Of a stretch of 64,000 nucleotides of DNA, positions 37,060 to 45,901 are shown in pieces. Numbering within the stretch: the stretch's first letter is position 1; every line of letters begins with the position of its first letter. Origin of the DNA: Paraburkholderia antibiotica. Lineage in GTDB: Bacteria > Pseudomonadota > Gammaproteobacteria > Burkholderiales > Burkholderiaceae. The stretch lies in NCBI RefSeq assembly GCF_012927125.1, contig NZ_JABBFZ010000013.1, positions 62,001 to 126,000 on the forward strand. Direction: 5' to 3'. Below the pieces are notes generated by a model. The model ran no database searches. It was not told where the DNA came from and saw nothing but the letters and a program-made list of their open reading frames with translations. The translations under genes were made by a program, and so were the position numbers.

Positions 37060-38073
37060 ATGGACCTACGCCAACTCCCCGCCTTGAACACGCTGAAAGC
37101 GTTCGAAGCCGCTGCCCGCCACGAAAGTTTCTCGCGCGCCGCCGACGAGCTGTTCGTCACGCACGGCGCCGTCAGCCACCAGATTCGCGCGCTCGAAGCC
37201 GAACTCGGCTTGTCGCTGTTCGCGCGCGACGGCAAGCGCGTGCGCCTCACCGAAACCGGCCGGCGCTACGCCGCCCAGGTGCGCGCCGCGCTGATGGAGC
37301 TCGCCGACGCGACCCGCGCGATCCGCGCCGGCGACCGCGAGCGGCGCCTCGTCGTGTCGATGCTGACGTCGTTCGCGGCGCGCTGGGTGACGCCGCGCAT
37401 CGGCAGCTTTATCGAGGCGCATCCGCAGTGGGACCTGGAGCTGCTGTCCACCAATGCGCTGACCGATTTCGCGCGCGACGACGTCGACCTCGCGATCCGT
37501 TTCGGCTTCGGTAAATATCCGGGGCTGCATTCGGAGCTGCTGCTGGAGGAGATTTTCTTTCCGGCCTGCTCGCCGAACTTCAACGGCGGCAAGCTGCCGC
37601 AAAAGCCGACCGATCTGGCCAACGTGCCACTGCTGCGCTCCGACGACGAGTTATGGCGGCCGTGGTTCGACGTCGCCGGCCTGAACGACTGGCCGGAACC
37701 CAAGCGCGGCGTGCTGTACCAGGATTCGTCGAACCTGCTGCAGGCGGCCGTCGACGGTCAGGGGGTCGCGCTCACGCGCCGTTCGCTCGCGATGCCCGAA
37801 ATCGCGGCTGGCCGGCTGGTACGTCTGTTCGACGTGGATGGGCCGAGCCCGTGGCAATACTATTTCGTCTGCCCGCCGCAGATGCTCGAGACCGCGCGGG
37901 TCAAGGCGTTTCGCGAGTGGCTGTTCGACGAGATGGGATGTTTCAGGCAACTGTTCGAGCAAGCCTGCACGGCGAGATCGGCGGGATCGGCGGGATCGGC
38001 GAATAGCGCACGGGCGGCGGCGGGAATGACAGCGAAGGAAACGACGGCGGACGCATTGCGCGTCACGCCGTGA
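37060..38073 (+). CDS. LysR-family regulator, GcvA-like
   Basis: A 337-residue LysR regulator. The winged helix begins LPALNTLKAFEAAARHESF and includes SRAADELFVTHGAVSHQI, very close to GcvA proteins, followed by an effector domain with AARWVTPRIGSF and DLAIRFGFG. GcvA controls glycine cleavage in enterics, but many paralogues with other targets exist, so I give no symbol. The last ~30 residues are a Ser/Ala/Gly-rich tail encoded by a short GATCGGCGG repeat. The ATG five codons inside the open frame fits the family start. Confidence 0.88.
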   Translation: MDLRQLPALNTLKAFEAAARHESFSRAADELFVTHGAVSHQIRALEAELGLSLFARDGKRVRLTETGRRYAAQVRAALMELADATRAIRAGDRERRLVVSMLTSFAARWVTPRIGSFIEAHPQWDLELLSTNALTDFARDDVDLAIRFGFGKYPGLHSELLLEEIFFPACSPNFNGGKLPQKPTDLANVPLLRSDDELWRPWFDVAGLNDWPEPKRGVLYQDSSNLLQAAVDGQGVALTRRSLAMPEIAAGRLVRLFDVDGPSPWQYYFVCPPQMLETARVKAFREWLFDEMGCFRQLFEQACTARSAGSAGSANSARAAAGMTAKETTADALRVTP

Positions 38074-38122
38074 GATGAAGCGGGGAAAAACGGCCGTCGG
38101 GGGGACTACACGACCGTTACAG

Positions 38123-38395
38123 TTACAGCACGACCTTGACCATCGGATGGCCGGTCAGCGCACGATAGATGTCGTCGAGATGCGCGCGGCTGGTAGCGCG
38201 CACGTGGATGGTCAGCCCCGTATAGGTACCGCTGCTCGACGGCCGCGTCTCGACCCGCGACGGGTCGACTTCGCTATCGAACTGGCGCACCACTTCGACG
38301 ATCGTCGCGGCAAACTCGGGATGCGATTTGCCCATGATCTTGATCGGGAAATCGCAGGGAAACTCAAACAGTGAGTCGTTGTTCTCGGGATTCAT
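38123..38395 (-). CDS. YbeD/DUF493 family protein
   Basis: A 90-residue alpha/beta protein with the family pattern FPCDFPIKIMGKSHPEF near the start, TYTGLTIHVRATSRAHLDDIYRAL and a VKVVL end. In many bacteria it sits just upstream of lipB; here lipB lies about 1.6 kb away. Role is unknown, possibly linked to lipoate. Its first 32 bp overlap the end of the aminotransferase gene. Confidence 0.88.
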   Translation of the reverse strand: MNPENNDSLFEFPCDFPIKIMGKSHPEFAATIVEVVRQFDSEVDPSRVETRPSSSGTYTGLTIHVRATSRAHLDDIYRALTGHPMVKVVL

Positions 38396-39317
38396 TCTCT
38401 ACTCCTTCTTCTGCCTCGCCGGCCTTGGCTTGCTGATACGCCGCATACAGCGCCGCAAACACCGCGCCCGGCCTGCCCGCGCCAACCGGCTCGTCGTCGA
38501 GCCGCGTGACCGGCAACACTTCCTTGGTGGCCGAACTGACGATGATTTCGTCAGCCGCGCGCACTTCGGCCTCGCTAATCTCGCGCGCTTCGAAACGGAT
38601 CCCGCAGCCGGCCGTCAATTCCTCGATCAGACCGTAGCGAATCCCTTCGAGAATCTTGTGGCTGCGCGGCGGCGCGGCCACCACGCCATCCTTCACGATC
38701 CACACATTCGACGACGACCCTTCGGTCAGCCAGCCGTCGCGGAACTGGATCGTTTCGAACGCGTCGTTTTCGGCCGCGTATTGCGCCATCAGCACGTTGC
38801 CGAGCAGCGACACCGACTTGATATCGCAATTGAGCCAGCGACGATCCTCGGCGCTCACGCAGCGCACGCCCTGCGCGCGCTGCGTGGCATCCGGCAGATT
38901 CAGCGCGGTGACCATCACGAACACGGTCGGCTTCGCGTTGGCCGGAAACGCATGACCGCGCTTCGCGACGCCGCGCGTGACCTGGATGTAAGCGATCGCG
39001 TCCTGATCGGCGCGCAACGCACCGTCCGTTTCGTTGGCCTCGACCACCCGCTCGATCAGCTCGCGCCAGCCGGCGTCGTCGAGCGGATTGGCGATGCCGA
39101 TCTTGCCGACCGAGCGCGCGAGGCGCGCCAGATGCTGCGTCAGCCGGAACGCGGTGCGGCGGCCGCTCGCGTGAGCGTAGAGCGGGGCGACCTCGTAGAT
39201 GCCGTCGCCGAAAATAAAGCCGCGGTCGAGCACCGGCACGCGCGCTTCGGACAACGGCACCAGCTCGCCGTTCAGATAAACAATCGGGTCCTGCGACACC
39301 TCGGAAACAGCGGTCAT
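38364..39317 (-). CDS. dat: D-amino acid aminotransferase, class IV
   Basis: A 317-residue PLP enzyme. It begins with VYLNGELVPLSEARVPVLDRGFIFGDGIYE (as YLNGELVPLSEARV and VLDRGFIFGDGIYEV), has the PLP lysine in NCDIKSVSLLGNVLMAQ and the phosphate-binding EGSSSNVWIV. This points to D-alanine/D-glutamate transamination, though branched-chain specificity cannot be excluded from sequence alone. It lies 13 bp after a D,D-carboxypeptidase gene, both tied to D-amino acid and peptidoglycan metabolism. Confidence 0.88.
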   Translation of the reverse strand: MTAVSEVSQDPIVYLNGELVPLSEARVPVLDRGFIFGDGIYEVAPLYAHASGRRTAFRLTQHLARLARSVGKIGIANPLDDAGWRELIERVVEANETDGALRADQDAIAYIQVTRGVAKRGHAFPANAKPTVFVMVTALNLPDATQRAQGVRCVSAEDRRWLNCDIKSVSLLGNVLMAQYAAENDAFETIQFRDGWLTEGSSSNVWIVKDGVVAAPPRSHKILEGIRYGLIEELTAGCGIRFEAREISEAEVRAADEIIVSSATKEVLPVTRLDDEPVGAGRPGAVFAALYAAYQQAKAGEAEEGVENESREQRLTV

Positions 39318-39330
39318 TACGACGTCGCCC

Positions 39331-40560
39331 TTATTTTTTCTTGTTGAACATCAGCATCAGCGAATCCCACACGCGGCCGACCACGCCCGCCTGCGGCACC
39401 GGCTGCAGCGCGATCACCGGGAACTGCGCGAGCACCTTGCCGTCGGCGACGAGCTTCGCGGTGCCGACCTGCTGGCCGTTGGCGATCGGCGCGATCAGCG
39501 GATCGGTCAGTTCGATCTGCGGCTTCGCCTTGTCGCCCGCGCCCTTCGGCAGCGTGATGTACTGGTCGCTCTTCACGCCGACCTGCACGCTGTCCGCCGC
39601 ACCCTTGTAGACACGCGGCGTGGCCACGACCTGATTCGCCTTGTACAGACGCGTGGTGTCGTACGCGGTGTAGCCGTAGTTCAGCATCTTCAGGCTGTCC
39701 TGCACGCGATCGTGCTCCTTGGTCTCGCCCATCATCACCGAGACGAGGCGGCGCGACGCGTCGGTCGTGCCCGGCAGCGAACGCTTCGCGCTCGCGATCA
39801 GGCAGTAGCCGGCGGCTTGCGTGTGACCGGTCTTCAGACCGTCGACGGTCGGGTCGATCCACAGCAGGCGGTTGCGGTTCGGCTGCTTGATCTTGTTGTA
39901 CGTGAATTCCTTGACCGAGAAGATGTTGTAGTACTCGGGATAGTCGCGGATCAGGCGCGCCGACAGCACCGCGAGGTCGCCCGCGGTGGTGTAGTGCTGC
40001 GGGTCGGGCATGCCGTTCACGTCGGCGAAATGGGTGTGCTTCATGCCGAGGCGCTGCGCCTCGGTGTTCATCATGTTGACGAACTGCGCCTCGCTGCCGC
40101 CGACCAGTTCCGCGAGCGCGATCGCCGCGTCGTTGCCCGACTGCACGATCATGCCGTACACGAGGTCGTGCACGGTGACCGGCTTGTTCGCCTCGATGAA
40201 CATACGCGACTCGTCGGTGCGCACGCGCCGCACCGCTTCGCTCGGCATCACGGTCTGGTCCATCGTGATCTTCTTCGTGTCGAGCGCTTCGAACACGAGA
40301 TACGCGGTCATCAGCTTGGTCAGCGAGGCCGGCTCGACGCGTTCGTCGGCATTACCGGACGCGAGTACCTGGTTGCTGGTGGCGTCGACGAGCACCCACG
40401 AGCGCGCGTTCACCGCGGGCGGCGGCACCTGCGCGAACGCGCTCGTCGCGACGAGCGTGGCGGGCAGCACGAGGCCGACGGTGATGGCGCGATTCAGCGA
40501 GGTGGGAACGAAGGAAGCGACTGACGGGAATGACGTGCGGCCAGAGGAGGAGAAACGCAT
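39331..40560 (-). CDS. dacA: D-alanyl-D-alanine carboxypeptidase (PBP5/6 type)
   Basis: A 409-residue exported penicillin-binding protein. Signal peptide cut near AFA-QV (residue ~43); active-site SLTK at residues 79-82, SGN at ~140 and KTG (GLKTGHTQAAG) at ~242; a C-terminal beta domain and amphipathic membrane-binding tail (VGRVWDSLMLMFNKKK). It removes terminal D-alanine from peptidoglycan stem peptides. The ATG at 40560 is supported by a strong GAGGAGG upstream. Confidence 0.96.
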   Translation of the reverse strand: MRFSSSGRTSFPSVASFVPTSLNRAITVGLVLPATLVATSAFAQVPPPAVNARSWVLVDATSNQVLASGNADERVEPASLTKLMTAYLVFEALDTKKITMDQTVMPSEAVRRVRTDESRMFIEANKPVTVHDLVYGMIVQSGNDAAIALAELVGGSEAQFVNMMNTEAQRLGMKHTHFADVNGMPDPQHYTTAGDLAVLSARLIRDYPEYYNIFSVKEFTYNKIKQPNRNRLLWIDPTVDGLKTGHTQAAGYCLIASAKRSLPGTTDASRRLVSVMMGETKEHDRVQDSLKMLNYGYTAYDTTRLYKANQVVATPRVYKGAADSVQVGVKSDQYITLPKGAGDKAKPQIELTDPLIAPIANGQQVGTAKLVADGKVLAQFPVIALQPVPQAGVVGRVWDSLMLMFNKKK

Positions 40561-40881
40561 AGGGTCGATTCGTACAGAAAAATACGTTGCGCGACAGCGC
40601 ACGGTTGGGGGAGCCGGTCGGCGGGCATCTGGCCGTAAAACGGCGCGGCGCCCGTTGGACTTCCGGCGGCGCAATCGGTTCGCGAGCGCAGCGCTTCACA
40701 CCGGCCGCGCTCTCGCGCGAAAACGACTCCGCGGCGCGCGAATCTGCCGGATGGGCGGCGCTGCGCCCAAAAAAAGAGCGCCCATTATACGCGCGCCGCC
40801 AGGTCAGCTTCGCGCGTGGGGCGGCGATTCACGCGCGTTTGCGCGTACCTGGGCCGCGTCAAACGCGGGCTGCGCGTGCTT
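40561..40881. other. dacA upstream region
   Basis: 321 bp without a gene. A perfect TATAAT lies on the minus strand at 40789-40784 without a clear -35; it may serve dacA with a long leader. An ATGGGCG/CGCCCAT inverted repeat (40751-40785) overlaps it. Confidence 0.4.
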
Positions 40882-41523
40882 TTAGCGCCACGCGTCGACG
40901 ATGATCCGCTTCAGCACGTGCAGCTTGCGATGCAGAAAATGCTCGGCGCCCGGAATCACCACGACCGGCAATTCCTGCGGCCGCGCCCAGTCGTAGACGG
41001 ACTGAATGGGCACGGTTTCGTCGACTTCGCCGTGAATCACGAGCGTGCTGTCGGGCACCGGCGCGACGTCCCAGCGGCTCGCCGCGGTGCCGACGAACAC
41101 GATGCGCTCGATCTCCTGCCCTTCCTCGCGCAGCTTCGCGGCGACGTGCGACAGCACCACGGTGCCGAACGAAAAGCCCGCGAGCACGAGCGGCAGCGCG
41201 CCGTATTCTTCCTCGCGCATGTGCTCGAGCACCGCGCGCAGATCGTCACGCTCGCCGACGCCCTCATCGTGCTCGCCCTCGGTCTGGCCGACGCCGCGAA
41301 AATTCGAGCGATAGGTGACGTAATTCAGCTGCACCAATGTGCGCGCGAGCGTCTGCGCGACCTTGTTGTCCATCGTGCCGCCAAAGAGCGGGTGCGGATG
41401 CGCGACGAGCGCGATGCCGCGCGGCGCGGCGCCGTTCTCGCGCACGCTGTCGGGCAGATCCAGCGCGACCTCGATCTTGCCGACCGGGCCGTCGATCAGA
41501 TACTTCTTCGTGTTGACGTTCAT
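40882..41523 (-). CDS. Alpha/beta hydrolase
   Basis: A 213-residue hydrolase of the small COG2945-like type. The oxyanion strand has ALVAHPHPLFGGTMDNK, the nucleophile elbow is GFSFGT, the acid is in IHGEVDETVP and the histidine in PGAEHFLHRK. Substrate unknown; relatives are esterases. The ATG at 41523 removes an Arg-rich upstream read-through. It lies 44 bp after the ferredoxin gene and may be cotranscribed. Confidence 0.88.
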   Translation of the reverse strand: MNVNTKKYLIDGPVGKIEVALDLPDSVRENGAAPRGIALVAHPHPLFGGTMDNKVAQTLARTLVQLNYVTYRSNFRGVGQTEGEHDEGVGERDDLRAVLEHMREEEYGALPLVLAGFSFGTVVLSHVAAKLREEGQEIERIVFVGTAASRWDVAPVPDSTLVIHGEVDETVPIQSVYDWARPQELPVVVIPGAEHFLHRKLHVLKRIIVDAWR

Positions 41524-41567
41524 GACAGTGCCTGTGGATCGCTTCGTGATTCGCTTTGTGGTTCGCG

Positions 41568-41891
41568 TTATTGATCGATCTTCAGACGCTCGACGATCTT
41601 GCCGTTGGCGAGATGCGAGTCGACGATCTCGTCGATGTCGCTCTCGTCGACGTAGGTGTACCAGACGCCTTCCGGATACACGACCAACACCGGCCCGAGC
41701 TCGCAGCGATCGAGGCAGCCGGCCTTGTTGATGCGCACCTGACCCGGACCGGCGAGACCGAGCTGCTTCACGCGTTTTTTCGCGTATTCCTGCATCGACT
41801 GCGCGTTGCAGTTCGCGCAGCTCGGGCGCTCGGCGCCGGGCTCGCGCTGATTCAGACAGAAAAAGACGTGGTGCTTGTAGAAGGAATCCAT
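41568..41891 (-). CDS. Thioredoxin-like [2Fe-2S] ferredoxin
   Basis: A 107-residue protein with the pattern FFCLNQREPG...SCANCNAQ...NKAGCLDRCELGPVLVVYPEG, where spaced cysteines bind a 2Fe-2S cluster in a thioredoxin fold, as in NuoE-like small ferredoxins. The redox partner is unknown. It is preceded by a -10-like element and the 11-bp repeat array. Confidence 0.85.
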   Translation of the reverse strand: MDSFYKHHVFFCLNQREPGAERPSCANCNAQSMQEYAKKRVKQLGLAGPGQVRINKAGCLDRCELGPVLVVYPEGVWYTYVDESDIDEIVDSHLANGKIVERLKIDQ

Positions 41892-41969
41892 GATGTCCGG
41901 GGGAGGCTGAAAGGGAGTGCAAGGACGCCGTCAGCGCGCGCGATGCGCCGGGCGCTAGTCGTGTGGACG

Positions 41970-41975
41970 ATTATA
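41970..41975 (-). promoter_or_regulatory. Candidate -10 for the ferredoxin gene
   Basis: A perfect TATAAT on the minus strand, about 80 bp before the start codon; the -35 is not evident. The repeat array begins 45 bp upstream of it. Confidence 0.45.
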
Positions 41976-42019
41976 ACGAGCAGGCCAGGTGCACGCCGGA
42001 GCCTGGCTGGGCATGGCGG

Positions 42020-42129
42020 GACGGGTCGCAGCGGTATTGCATCGATATCGGACCGGCATTGCAGCGGTATTGCACTGGCATTGCACCGCGATGGCCGCGC
42101 GATTGCAGCGACGTTGCAGCGAGGTTGTC
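42020..42129. repeat. 11-bp degenerate tandem repeat, about ten units
   Basis: Ten consecutive 11-bp units follow the consensus GCGGYATTGCA; two are identical (42031-42041 and 42064-42074) and six end in TTGCA. The period is one DNA helical turn and is not a multiple of three, so it is not a protein repeat. It lies between the vanZ stop and the ferredoxin gene. Confidence 0.8.
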
Positions 42130-42146
42130 ACCACGCCGCCGTGCCG

Positions 42147-43304
42147 TTACACCGCCCCCGCACGCCGCTTCAACCACGCGCGCTCGACCGCGAACGCGAG
42201 CCACACCAGCGCCGCATACGGCCACATCCACGCGAGCCAGTGCGCGAGGCCGTTGAAATGCAGATAACGCCCCTGCCGCCAGTCGGCGAGCACGGCATCG
42301 AAATAGGGATTCACCGGCAGCAGATTGACGAACACCAGCGCAACGACGAGCGCGCCGCCCGCGAGCGCCGCGCGCAATCGCCGCCGCAGCGGCAAGGCAA
42401 GCAACGCGGCGACGGTGCCGCAGGCGAGGCCGAGCAGCGCGCCGGGCGTCGCCCAGTCGAACGCGAGGCCGGATTGCGATTGCAGAAAGGTCGCGCCGGC
42501 TTTCACAGCCAGCGTCGCGACGACGAACAGCAGCAGCAGACGCACACGCGGCGCATGACGGCGCGCCGGCAGCGACGCGAGCGCAAGCGCCGCGAACAGG
42601 TTCAGCGTGGTGATCAGCGCTTCCCACGTGTCGTCGGGCAACCATGCGGCGACCGCCGCCGGCCATGCGCCGACGTGCCACGCCGACGGCGTCCATGCGA
42701 GCAGCGCGTCCTGGCTGGGCGGATCGAAATGCAGCCACAGCGCGCGCGGCCAGTTGCCGAGCCCGAACAGACGCGGCGCCGGATACATCGTCGCGAACGG
42801 CCACGCGGCGACGAGGCACGCGAGCACCGCATGGCCGCGCTCGAACCACAGCAGCCGCAAGCGCCGCAGCAAGCCGCGATCGAGCAGCGCACCAGTCGCG
42901 GGCGACATCATCGCCGCGCCGAGCAGCGCGCCGAGCGTATTGGCGGCGAGATCGAGATTCGACGCGACGCGCGTCGGCAGATAAGTCTGCACGGCTTCCA
43001 TCGTGCCCGACAGCAGGCCGCCCAGCACGAACGCGAGCGCGACGGCCAGCGTGCCGCGCCAACGCGGATACACCGCGAGCACCACCAGCGCGCCGAACGG
43101 CATATAGCCGAGAACGTTGGTGACGACGTCGAACGCCGTCAGGTACTGCGGCATCGGATCGAACAGATAGGCAAACGGCGCGATGCCGAGCGAGCGCCAG
43201 CCCGAAAACGGATACCACGAACCGTAGACGATCAGCACCGTGTACAGCAGCAGCGCCTGACGGGCCAGCGTCGACGGTCGACGCAACCAGGGACGCTCGC
43301 TCAT
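42147..43304 (-). CDS. VanZ family membrane protein
   Basis: A 385-residue protein with about ten helices. The first 170 residues are a VanZ domain with YGSWYPFSGW, DVVTNVLGYMPFGALVVLA and the signature SGTMEAVQTYLPTRVASNLDLAANT (as TMEAVQTYLPTR and SNLDLAANTLGALLGA). The rest is an additional multi-helix region of unknown kind. VanZ proteins are linked to glycopeptide tolerance or other envelope functions. GGAG lies 6 nt before the ATG. It is downstream of the lipid-transport genes, 49 bp from the lipoprotein. Confidence 0.85.
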   Translation of the reverse strand: MSERPWLRRPSTLARQALLLYTVLIVYGSWYPFSGWRSLGIAPFAYLFDPMPQYLTAFDVVTNVLGYMPFGALVVLAVYPRWRGTLAVALAFVLGGLLSGTMEAVQTYLPTRVASNLDLAANTLGALLGAAMMSPATGALLDRGLLRRLRLLWFERGHAVLACLVAAWPFATMYPAPRLFGLGNWPRALWLHFDPPSQDALLAWTPSAWHVGAWPAAVAAWLPDDTWEALITTLNLFAALALASLPARRHAPRVRLLLLFVVATLAVKAGATFLQSQSGLAFDWATPGALLGLACGTVAALLALPLRRRLRAALAGGALVVALVFVNLLPVNPYFDAVLADWRQGRYLHFNGLAHWLAWMWPYAALVWLAFAVERAWLKRRAGAV

Positions 43305-43353
43305 GCAGCGCTCCGCCGCAGGCGCCGCCCACACCGCCCGCCCCGCCCGGGCT

Positions 43354-43980
43354 TCATCGCGCGGCGGCCAGCGCCTGCGAGCCGAGCCACGCGCCGATCT
43401 GCGCGACGAGGTCGTCGCTGGCGATGGCGAGCGCACGCGCGCCACCGGCCGCATCCGCCGACTGGGCCGGCGCGCGCGCGACGAACGAACGCTGGCCGAT
43501 CACCTTGCCGTCCTTCATCAGCGTCGCGCGCGCGGCGATCGCGCCGTGGCTGTCCGCCTGGCTGTCGAAGACCTGCTCGAACTCGGTCAGATCGACGCGC
43601 AACACCGGCGCGGCCACCCCGTCGGCGCCGGTCAGCACGGTGCCGCGTTCGCTCAGCGCATTGCGCAGCCGCTGCGTCAGCAATTGCGCCGGCATCATCG
43701 TCCAGTGGCTGTTCGCGTAGGCAGCCGTTTGCTGCGCGTCCGCGTAGCTCAGCCGATAAACCAGCCGGTCGGATTCGAGCACGGCCGGCGCCGTAACCTC
43801 GAGCACCTTGACGGCCGGCAGCGGCGCCGCGGCGGCGCTTTGCGGCGGCGGCCCGAAGTCGTAGCGGACATCCGACACCACCGCGGACGTGCCCGCGCAG
43901 CCCGCCGCCAGCACGCCGAACGCGAGCAGCGCCGCGAGCGCGGCACGCGAGGACAACAGTCGGTGAATCGAGCGTGACAT
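43354..43980 (-). CDS. ABC-transport auxiliary lipoprotein, PqiC-like
   Basis: A 208-residue lipoprotein with signal peptide and lipobox LAAGC (residue ~28). The mature domain starts VVSDVRYDFGPP and includes VYRLSYADAQQTAAYANSHW and PAQLLTQRLRNAL, matching the auxiliary lipoproteins (former DUF330) coded with MCE transport systems. It probably acts at the outer membrane with MlaD. It is 30 bp after mlaD. Confidence 0.88.
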   Translation of the reverse strand: MSRSIHRLLSSRAALAALLAFGVLAAGCAGTSAVVSDVRYDFGPPPQSAAAAPLPAVKVLEVTAPAVLESDRLVYRLSYADAQQTAAYANSHWTMMPAQLLTQRLRNALSERGTVLTGADGVAAPVLRVDLTEFEQVFDSQADSHGAIAARATLMKDGKVIGQRSFVARAPAQSADAAGGARALAIASDDLVAQIGAWLGSQALAAAR

Positions 43981-44010
43981 GGAGATCTTCCTCTGTTCTA
44001 GCCTGCGAAT

Positions 44011-44991
44011 TTAGTGGGCCGCTGGGGTCGCCTGAGCAGCGGGAGCGGCCGGCCACGTGAAGCCGGTCTCGCCCGGACCCGGCGCCGGGCGCGGCGCGCC
44101 GAACAGCACGCTGCGCGGATTGCTGCTGAAGGTATCGGCGGCGCGGTCGATCGATTGCGCGGCCGAGCGCACGTCTTCGGTCAGCGAGTTCACGCGCGGC
44201 AGCGTCTCGTAGCCGACCCGCGCGGACAGATCCTGCAGCGACGTGTTCATCTGGGTGAGCGCGTCGCCCGCCTGCTGCGCGGCCGTGCCAACCTTGTTCA
44301 GATTGCGCTCGAACGGCCCGTCCGGGCGGTTCAGGCTGGTGATCATCTGGTTGGTCGACGCCAGCGTGCGGTTCAGCTGGTCGACCGTGCCGGGCAGCTT
44401 GCCGGCCACGGGTGCCATCTGCCGCGTCAGCGCCGCGACGCCCGACGCCGCCTGCGCGATGTCCGCCGCCGTCTCGTGCAGTTGCGCGACCATTTCCGGC
44501 GACAGCATGTCGTTGACGTTGTCGGTGACTTTTTCGAGCTTGCGCAGCAGCACGTCGCCGCGTTGCTGCAACTGGTCGAGCAGGCCCGGGCGCATCGGCA
44601 GTTGCGCGACCTGCTGCGCCGACGAGGGCAACGGCGTCGTATCGCGACCGGTGTCGTCGAGCTGGATGAACGCGATGCCGGTCACGCCCTGCAGGCCGAG
44701 GCTGCCGAACGTCGAACGGGTGATCGGTGCGTGCTCGTCGACCATGATGCGAATCATGATCTGCCCCGGGTGGGTCGGATCGAATTTGATCGACTGCACC
44801 TTGCCGACGTCGAGCCCGCGAAAACGTACCGCCGCGTCCGCGTAGAGCCCGGTCACGTTGGTCCGCGCGATCAGGTCGTACGGCACCCGCACCGTGCGGT
44901 CGACGTTGAACAGAAAGGCCGCGAGCGCGATCGCCGCGGTCAGCACGACCGTGAACAGCCCGGCCCAGAATGCATGCGCTTTGTTTTCCAT
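44011..44991 (-). CDS. mlaD: MlaD family MCE protein
   Basis: A 326-residue protein with one N-terminal membrane helix (residues 10-29) and an MCE domain (RTNVTGLYADAAVRFRGLDVGKV and SLGLQGVTGIAFIQLDD). A long helical region follows, with QLHETAADIAQAASGVAALTR, which may extend a tunnel across the periplasm. It binds and passes lipids. It forms an operon with mlaE, mlaF and the lipoprotein gene. Confidence 0.93.
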   Translation of the reverse strand: MENKAHAFWAGLFTVVLTAAIALAAFLFNVDRTVRVPYDLIARTNVTGLYADAAVRFRGLDVGKVQSIKFDPTHPGQIMIRIMVDEHAPITRSTFGSLGLQGVTGIAFIQLDDTGRDTTPLPSSAQQVAQLPMRPGLLDQLQQRGDVLLRKLEKVTDNVNDMLSPEMVAQLHETAADIAQAASGVAALTRQMAPVAGKLPGTVDQLNRTLASTNQMITSLNRPDGPFERNLNKVGTAAQQAGDALTQMNTSLQDLSARVGYETLPRVNSLTEDVRSAAQSIDRAADTFSSNPRSVLFGAPRPAPGPGETGFTWPAAPAAQATPAAH

Positions 44992-45022
44992 TGTCAGGTT
45001 TCCTGGTTCACAGCGGCCTGGT

Positions 45023-45901
45023 TCATAGCGGTAACTCCGACGACGCCGGCTCGAGCGCCGCCTGCGGCAGCTTCGCGCGGCGCTCCGGCGGCAGTGCCTG
45101 CAACGCGCGACGCCCGCGCAGGCCGAGGAAATATTCGCGGATGAACGGATGATCGACGCCCGCCGCCTCTTCGACCGGCGCGTTGACGAGCACCTTGCGA
45201 TCGGCCAGCACCGCGACGCGCGTCGAGATTGCGACCATCGTGTCGAGATCGTGCGTGATCATCACGACCGTCAGGCCGAGCGCGCGATGCAGCGCGGAGA
45301 TCAGTTCGACGAATTCGTCGGAGGCCTGCGGGTCGAGGCCGGCGGTCGGTTCGTCGAGGAACAGCAGTTCGGGTTCGAGCGCGATCGCGCGGGCGATGCC
45401 GACCCGCTTGATCATCCCGCCCGACAGCGCCGACGGCATCTTCGACGCGTGCTTGCACGGCAGCCCGACCATTTCGAGCTTCAGCATCACGATGTCGCGC
45501 AGCAGGTCTTCAGGCACGCGGCCGAGTTCGCGCACCGGCTGCGCGACGTTGTCGAACACCGACAGCGACGAGAACAGCGCGCCGCGCTGGAACAGCATGC
45601 CGGAGCGGCTGCGCATCAGCAGCGCGGTTTCGGGCGAGATGGTCGACAGGTCCTCGCCGAACAGCTTGATGGTGCCCGACGACGGCCGTTCGAGGCCGAG
45701 AATCTGCCGCACCAGGGTGGTCTTGCCTGAGCCCGAGCCACCGACGATCGACACGATCTCGCCGCGCCGCACGTCGAGGCTCAGATGCTGATGCACGATG
45801 TTGCGGCCATAGCGCTTGGTGATGTCGATCACCTCGATCACGGGTTCCGCGATCGACGGCACCGGCTGGCCGCGCACGGCTTCGGTGAGTGGCGCGATCA
45901 T
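45023..45901 (-). CDS. mlaF: ABC transporter ATP-binding protein, MlaF-like
   Basis: A 292-residue ATPase with Walker A GGSGSGKTTL, the FQRGALFSSLSVFDNV Q-loop typical of MlaF, the ABC signature ALSGGMIKRVGIARAI, and Walker B ELLFLDEPTAGLDP. It powers lipid movement between membranes. The ATG overlaps the mlaE stop in an ATGA arrangement. The C-terminus is extended by ~30 residues rich in Ala, Pro and Leu. Confidence 0.94.
   Translation of the reverse strand: MIAPLTEAVRGQPVPSIAEPVIEVIDITKRYGRNIVHQHLSLDVRRGEIVSIVGGSGSGKTTLVRQILGLERPSSGTIKLFGEDLSTISPETALLMRSRSGMLFQRGALFSSLSVFDNVAQPVRELGRVPEDLLRDIVMLKLEMVGLPCKHASKMPSALSGGMIKRVGIARAIALEPELLFLDEPTAGLDPQASDEFVELISALHRALGLTVVMITHDLDTMVAISTRVAVLADRKVLVNAPVEEAAGVDHPFIREYFLGLRGRRALQALPPERRAKLPQAALEPASSELPL

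Noticed and set aside
40741..40790. Inverted repeat with seven As considered as a terminator
   Set aside because: On the minus strand the T run precedes the stem instead of following it.
42020..42129. Considered as a CRISPR array
   Set aside because: Units are 11 bp and contiguous with no spacers, and no cas genes are present.
41556..43796. 746-residue plus-strand open frame antisense to vanZ and the ferredoxin gene
   Set aside because: Arg/Gln-rich composition, no domain, and it covers well-supported minus-strand genes.
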